Part shown: positions 12,275 to 15,859 of the stretch, one piece after another | How the letters are laid out: every line of letters begins with the position of its first letter | Numbering within the stretch: position 1 is the stretch's first letter | Assembly: GCA_027533185.1 (NCBI GenBank) | Contig: JAPZTS010000046.1 | Span: forward strand, 1 to 15,859 | Origin: Leptospira sp. | GTDB taxonomy: Bacteria; Spirochaetota; Leptospiria; Leptospirales; Leptospiraceae | Length of the DNA: 15,859 nucleotides | Reading direction: 5' to 3' | The notes under the pieces: generated by a model | The model's database searches: none | What the model saw: only the letters and a program-made list of their open reading frames with translations | Told to the model about the DNA's origin: nothing | Program-made: the position numbers and the translations under genes

Positions 12275-15087
12275 TAAGCGGCGAGTACCTTATCTGTTAA
12301 AATTAAAATTTCATCGATTTCTTTAGGAGAAAACACACCACGAATTCCTTCCGGGTGGATCTGTGTAAAAGGAGATTCGATGAGATCCCTTTTGGTTAAG
12401 TTTTCCTTTTCTAATAAAAAGCCTTTTAGAAGTTCCATAAACTGCAATTGCCTTGCACTCAAGTAACTATGATCACCGATAAAACTTTCAAATGCCTGGC
12501 TCACGATTTCAGGAAAACTGGAAAGCCTCTCGATGCCAAGGATATGTTTTAAAAATTGTACAAGTTGTGCTTTGCGATTTTGATACACCCTTCGGAGTAA
12601 ATCAATGGTGATATTGGGATGTTCTTCATGTAGCTCAGTCGCAAGCAGATTCACTTCGGCTTCACTGAGTGCCATGCCCGATTTTAGTTTTTGCAAAAGG
12701 GGATTGGATGCTGTGAGTTCATTGATCTTTTCTTCGACTAGTTCCTTATAGCGGCTAATACTCACCGATTCATGTTGGGGTCCAAATTCCACATATTCTT
12801 TTTCCACAACCAGATCCGCAAAATCAAATTTGGCAAAGGGAAGCGGTTTCACAAAGTCTTCGATGGTATATAAAAGTGGAGAGAGTTTCTCTACAAGCCG
12901 GTCAAAGTCTTCCTCGGTTGCTGTTGCCCAGTAGTGGTTGGTTTGTGCTTTGCGGATGAGTTCTTCTTCCTTGGCCACGGTATTCACAGACAAAGGAAGT
13001 TCGGCAATGGTTTCAATCACACCCATTTTGAGTGTTTCCATTTTTGATTCTTCCTTATTTAATTTAGCAAGTGTTACCTCGAGCACATCCCTTTCAAATC
13101 GCATGGCCTTAAAGTCCACATTGGATACAGTGCGAAAGAGTGGTTTGACCACATCTTTAAGGAAAACAAGCGCCTCATTCCCGCTATGTGAACTGAGTTG
13201 GTTCCAAAAATTGGGATCGTTTGTGCGCTCTAAGGCCGACTTCGCATCTAAGATCACAATGGAATTTTCTGGCAAAGTGGTGATTTGTTTTTTTAACTTC
13301 TCGATCTCGCTTGTCACAATAGCAGACTCACCGAGCTCCAGTGCCTTTTCTAATTTTTCCAAGCGCAGTCCAAATAGTTTTACGGGAATAGGGATGGCGT
13401 TTTTGAGTTCTTTGCCTTTCGGATTGAGTTTGAAATATTCAAAATTATCCCAACAATCAAGGACCAAAAATTGATCTTTTTCCAAACACCAAGGCTTGGT
13501 TTTCTGAGCATCCAAAAGCCTTGTGCCCCGACCTATCATCTGCCAAAACTTGGTATAAGAATACACTGGTTTGGCGAAAACCAGATTCACAAGCTCTCGG
13601 ATGTCAATTCCAGTATCCAGCATATCCACACTGATCCCAATCCTTGGCATATCCTGCGTTTTGAACTGCGAGAGCAGTCCCGACTTGCCATATACACGTG
13701 GATCATCGGAGGTAAGCACTTTGGCAAATTCACCCTTATATTCAGGATAAAGAGAATCAAAGATACTCTCGATCTCGCGGGCATGGTTGATGCTCACACA
13801 GAAAAAAATACTTTTCCCTGGAATGACACCACTTGAATCTTTGATGCATTCTTCCATAAACTGTTTGACGATAAGAGTATTCGTTCCCCGATTTCTGACT
13901 GTTTTTTCCAGTTCCGTTCCTTCGTAATTGATCTCTTCCACTTCCTTTCCCTCGAGGATCAATTGTTTTTGATCTTCTAAAGATATGGTTCGTTTGCTAA
14001 TCCCTTCGTTTTGGAATTTGGTTTTGATCTTCATCACCTGAAAGGAACATAGATAAGGTGGGATATGGTTCACTGCTTCTTCATAGGAATAGGCAAAGGT
14101 AGGAACCCCATCTTCACATTCAAATAATTTGAAGGTATTGTGGTCAATGACATTGGTAGGTGTAGCCGTGAGCCCCAGAAGCATGGTGCTAAAATAATCT
14201 AAAATTTCTTGGTAAGTATTGTAAATACTGCGATGAGATTCATCCACCACCACCAAATCAAAAAAATGCGGTGAGAGAGGATTTGTTTTGTCACGAATCA
14301 CATTGAGCATCGTCGGATAAGTAGAAACATACACCCGTCTATCTTTTGCAATTTCCGTTTCTTCTTTGTGTGGCCATCTGGGTTCATTGGGAATAAATTC
14401 TTTAAAGGCATCGAGTGCTTGGTCCCGCAGAGATATGCGATCCACAAGAAATAACACGCGTTCTGCCCAACCAGCACGCATCAATGTTTCCACTAGAGCA
14501 ATGCACGTCCTGGTCTTTCCTGTGCCTGTGGCCATCACAAGTAGGAACTTTCTTTTTTTCTTTTCCACTGCCTCAAGCACGGAACGTATGGCTTGGATTT
14601 GAAAGTCCCGACCTGCGATCTGTGTGTTGATGAGCTCGCCCGTAAGTGGGCGTCTTACCCTACGAATGTAGGCGTATCTTTCTAGATCATCTCTCGTAGG
14701 AAAGCCGTAGATCTTTCGAGGCGGGCTGTGTTCCAATTCCCAAAAGTAAATATCATGTCCATTTGTATAAAAGCAAAATGGCAATTCGCCACCTTTGGAT
14801 TTTTGAATATTGTAACAATACTGTTTGGCTTGTTCCCGTCCAATTGCGGCATCTTTCGCTGTTTTTTTCGCCTCCACAACGGCAAGGGGCTTTCCATCTT
14901 TGCCGAGGAGCACATAATCGCTGAATTGGAGACCGTGGTAAGCACTTGTGGGCTTATTTGTATCATCGACTGGTTCAACTATGATTTCAAACTCAGCAAG
15001 AACTTGCAACGGGTCATCTACATTCCAACCAGCTTCAAGGAGCCGTTTGTCTATAATTTCCCGTCTGGTTTCTTTTTCGTTTTTCAT
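12274..15087 (-). CDS. hsdR: Type I restriction endonuclease/translocase HsdR
   Basis: This 937-residue motor subunit is intact. The N-terminal PD-(D/E)xK nuclease shows Asp57 (FSDYVLLG) and Glu72-Ala-Lys74 (AVVEAKKT) with a following QAKQYCYNI block. The SF2 helicase follows: ATGTGKT at 186-192, DESH at 282-285, TATP at 307-310, and the motif VI region MIGRGTRLLD. The C-terminal ~300 residues are helical and would bind HsdM/HsdS. It translocates unmodified DNA with ATP and cuts at a distance. The start is ATG at 15087 with no strong SD. It is the first gene of hsdRMS; the promoter lies in 15088-15163, between the gene and R3. Confidence 0.96.
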   Translation of the reverse strand: MKNEKETRREIIDKRLLEAGWNVDDPLQVLAEFEIIVEPVDDTNKPTSAYHGLQFSDYVLLGKDGKPLAVVEAKKTAKDAAIGREQAKQYCYNIQKSKGGELPFCFYTNGHDIYFWELEHSPPRKIYGFPTRDDLERYAYIRRVRRPLTGELINTQIAGRDFQIQAIRSVLEAVEKKKRKFLLVMATGTGKTRTCIALVETLMRAGWAERVLFLVDRISLRDQALDAFKEFIPNEPRWPHKEETEIAKDRRVYVSTYPTMLNVIRDKTNPLSPHFFDLVVVDESHRSIYNTYQEILDYFSTMLLGLTATPTNVIDHNTFKLFECEDGVPTFAYSYEEAVNHIPPYLCSFQVMKIKTKFQNEGISKRTISLEDQKQLILEGKEVEEINYEGTELEKTVRNRGTNTLIVKQFMEECIKDSSGVIPGKSIFFCVSINHAREIESIFDSLYPEYKGEFAKVLTSDDPRVYGKSGLLSQFKTQDMPRIGISVDMLDTGIDIRELVNLVFAKPVYSYTKFWQMIGRGTRLLDAQKTKPWCLEKDQFLVLDCWDNFEYFKLNPKGKELKNAIPIPVKLFGLRLEKLEKALELGESAIVTSEIEKLKKQITTLPENSIVILDAKSALERTNDPNFWNQLSSHSGNEALVFLKDVVKPLFRTVSNVDFKAMRFERDVLEVTLAKLNKEESKMETLKMGVIETIAELPLSVNTVAKEEELIRKAQTNHYWATATEEDFDRLVEKLSPLLYTIEDFVKPLPFAKFDFADLVVEKEYVEFGPQHESVSISRYKELVEEKINELTASNPLLQKLKSGMALSEAEVNLLATELHEEHPNITIDLLRRVYQNRKAQLVQFLKHILGIERLSSFPEIVSQAFESFIGDHSYLSARQLQFMELLKGFLLEKENLTKRDLIESPFTQIHPEGIRGVFSPKEIDEILILTDKVLAA

Positions 15088-15102
15088 CCGATCGATACAA
15101 CT

Positions 15103-15145
15103 AAACAGTTATATTCGGAACAAACCAATAACATAGCAACTGTTT
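15103..15145. promoter_or_regulatory. Inverted repeat upstream of hsdR
   Basis: AAACAGTT (15103-15110) and its exact complement AACTGTTT (15138-15145) are separated by 27 bases, 16-58 bp before the hsdR ATG. It could be a pair of operator half-sites or a leader stem. A TATAAC (minus strand, ~15113-15108) overlaps one arm and might be the -10 box; no convincing -35 was found. Confidence 0.3.
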
Positions 15146-15163
15146 TCTATCGAGGATCCGCTC

Positions 15164-15430
15164 ATCAACGGCAATTCGGAAGAACCAACTCTATCTGGGC
15201 TCCTGCTCTACTGGGCATCGCATAAATCGACATTCAATATGAATCATTATTTTTCGCTCATCTTTTGAAACAATAAGGAGAAATCATCCTGTCGAGCTCC
15301 TGCTCGACTGGGCATCCCTGCCCAGACTCGCGAGCTCCGCAATCCTGCTCCGCTTCCGCCAGATCAGAGTTGCTTCTTCCTGGGAATTAGGAAAGGTTAA
15401 CGGATAGTATACGGAGATTGGAGTTGTGGA
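15164..15430 (+). repeat. R3: palindromic element with a replaced centre
   Basis: It shares 15164-15264 with R2 5176-5276 (98 of 101) and 15346-15430 with R2 5372-5456 (79 of 85). The outer arms still pair (15172-15197 with ~15360-15389). The central 81 bp (15265-15345) is unrelated to R2's central 95 bp and instead holds small G/C-rich palindromes (GTCGAG/CTCGAC, TGGGCA/TGCCCA, GAGCTC twice), so the inner right arm is missing. It lies 76 bp upstream of hsdR and ~340 bp from the 23S gene. Confidence 0.85.
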
Positions 15431-15523
15431 TACAGTTACATATAGAATCTTCTCCGAGATGCCCCCGATGGAAATACATTCCGCCAGGGTTACTAAGAGT
15501 AGAATATAAACATCACCAGACAT

Positions 15524-15553
15524 AAAAAAAGCCCTAGAATTTCTTCCAGAGCT
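15524..15553 (-). terminator. Intrinsic terminator downstream of the 23S gene
   Basis: On the minus strand AGCTCTGGAA pairs with TTCTAGGGCT (10 bp, two G-U) around a GAAA tetraloop, followed by a run of T (complement of 15524-15530). It lies ~217 bp after the 23S 3' end and is the first strong terminator in that direction, so it probably ends the rRNA transcript. No gene was recognised in 15554-15769. Confidence 0.8.
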
Positions 15554-15651
15554 TCCCCCAACATTTATATACGACAAGAGTTCTATTCTCCCCCAATAAG
15601 GGAAAGTCCGCGGAGCACCAAGCGGCACCGCCGCGACTGCGAGCGCCCGAC

Positions 15652-15682
15652 TTGTTGCGTGAGCTCCGAGCTCTAGCAACAA
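15652..15682. repeat. G/C-rich near-perfect palindrome
   Basis: TTGTTGCGTGAGCTC (15652-15666) and 15668-15682 are complementary at 13 of 15 positions with one central base. It lies in a block (15605-15690) much richer in G+C than its surroundings, between the 23S 3' end and its terminator. The origin is unknown; it may belong to another dispersed repeat. Confidence 0.5.
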
Positions 15683-15737
15683 AGTCCCTCGGTGCAGACA
15701 CCAAACAGAACAAAGTAAAACAAACAACGCTTTCATG

Positions 15738-15763
15738 ATATACAAGATCGCAATCTTGTATAT
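15738..15763 (-). other. Perfect 11-bp hairpin just after the 23S rRNA
   Basis: ATATACAAGAT (15738-15748) and its exact complement (15753-15763) flank a 4-base loop. On the minus strand it begins ~7 bases after the predicted 23S 3' end and has no following T-run, so an RNA-processing or exonuclease-stop hairpin is more likely than a terminator. Confidence 0.6.
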
Positions 15764-15769
15764 TGTAAT

Positions 15770-15859
15770 ATGGTCAAGTCGATCGAGCGATTAGTATCAC
15801 TTGGCTGAATCCATTACTGAACTTACACCTGTGACCTATCAACCAGGTCGTCTGCCTGG
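15770..15859 (-). rRNA. rrl: 23S ribosomal RNA, 3' end (partial)
   Basis: The reverse complement shows the conserved 3' terminus of 23S rRNA: a GGTTGATAGGTCACAGGTGT-like block, then GATACTAAT, then CTTGACCAT, aligning base for base in length with the E. coli end (GGTACTAAT ... CTTAACCTT). The mature 3' end is placed at ~15770 from this comparison. The gene continues beyond the right edge. No 5S-like sequence follows within the ~480 bp examined, unlike most bacteria but as known for Leptospira. Confidence 0.93.

Noticed and set aside
12938..13474. Long ORF opposite hsdR, and several others opposite hsdM/hsdR
   Set aside because: They are antisense shadows of complete, motif-rich hsd genes.
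15284..15745. A 153-codon minus-strand ORF between R3 and the 23S gene
   Set aside because: It starts in the post-23S hairpin, runs through the strong rRNA terminator and into R3, has no SD and shows no family-like sequence.
15554..15769. 5S rRNA or tRNA gene after 23S
   Set aside because: No 5S-like CCCATnCCGAAC block or cloverleaf with GTTCRANYC was found on the minus strand.

Overview
The window looks like chromosome of a Leptospira-type spirochaete. Reasons: A/T-rich DNA with many TTG and GTG starts; a seven-TM sensor fused to an AraC DNA-binding domain, a common Leptospira architecture; a lipoprotein with a relaxed lipobox; and, at the right edge, the 3' end of a minus-strand 23S rRNA gene with no recognisable 5S gene behind it, as in Leptospira, where rRNA genes are unlinked. 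The genus call is inference. No database search was possible.

Left part (1-4137), ordinary chromosome: a membrane-anchored AraC regulator, a 4-TM protein, a decayed hybrid histidine kinase, a minus-strand SmtB-type zinc-sensor/His-rich metal-binding operon with a very clear operator, a probably broken gene, and a small lipoprotein.

Middle and right (4160-15430), accessory DNA organised by three same-orientation copies of a ~250-280 bp imperfectly palindromic element: R1 (4160-4412, decayed), R2 (5176-5456) and R3 (15164-15430). R1 and R2 bracket a nucleotidyltransferase plus small partner. R2 and R3 bracket ~10 kb of defence-type genes: a three-gene operon ending in a PemK/MazF-family toxin, a DUF3892-like gene behind a structured leader with an opposing small-RNA-like unit, an unrecognised three-gene operon, and a complete type I restriction-modification operon hsdR-hsdM-hsdS. 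Almost all of these genes are on the minus strand.

Directly downstream of hsdS, its last ~43 codons recur twice in a ~255-258 bp tandem array with ACAGAT-phased hairpins, apparently the scars of earlier hsdS exchanges or duplications. The right end (15431-15859) holds the 23S 3' end and, ~220 bp downstream, a strong intrinsic terminator that probably ends the rRNA transcript.

Most worth following: the palindromic elements that frame the island, the hsdS 3'-end array, the unrecognised operon at 7267-8933, the three-gene PemK operon, and the opposed RNA signals at 6731-6892.
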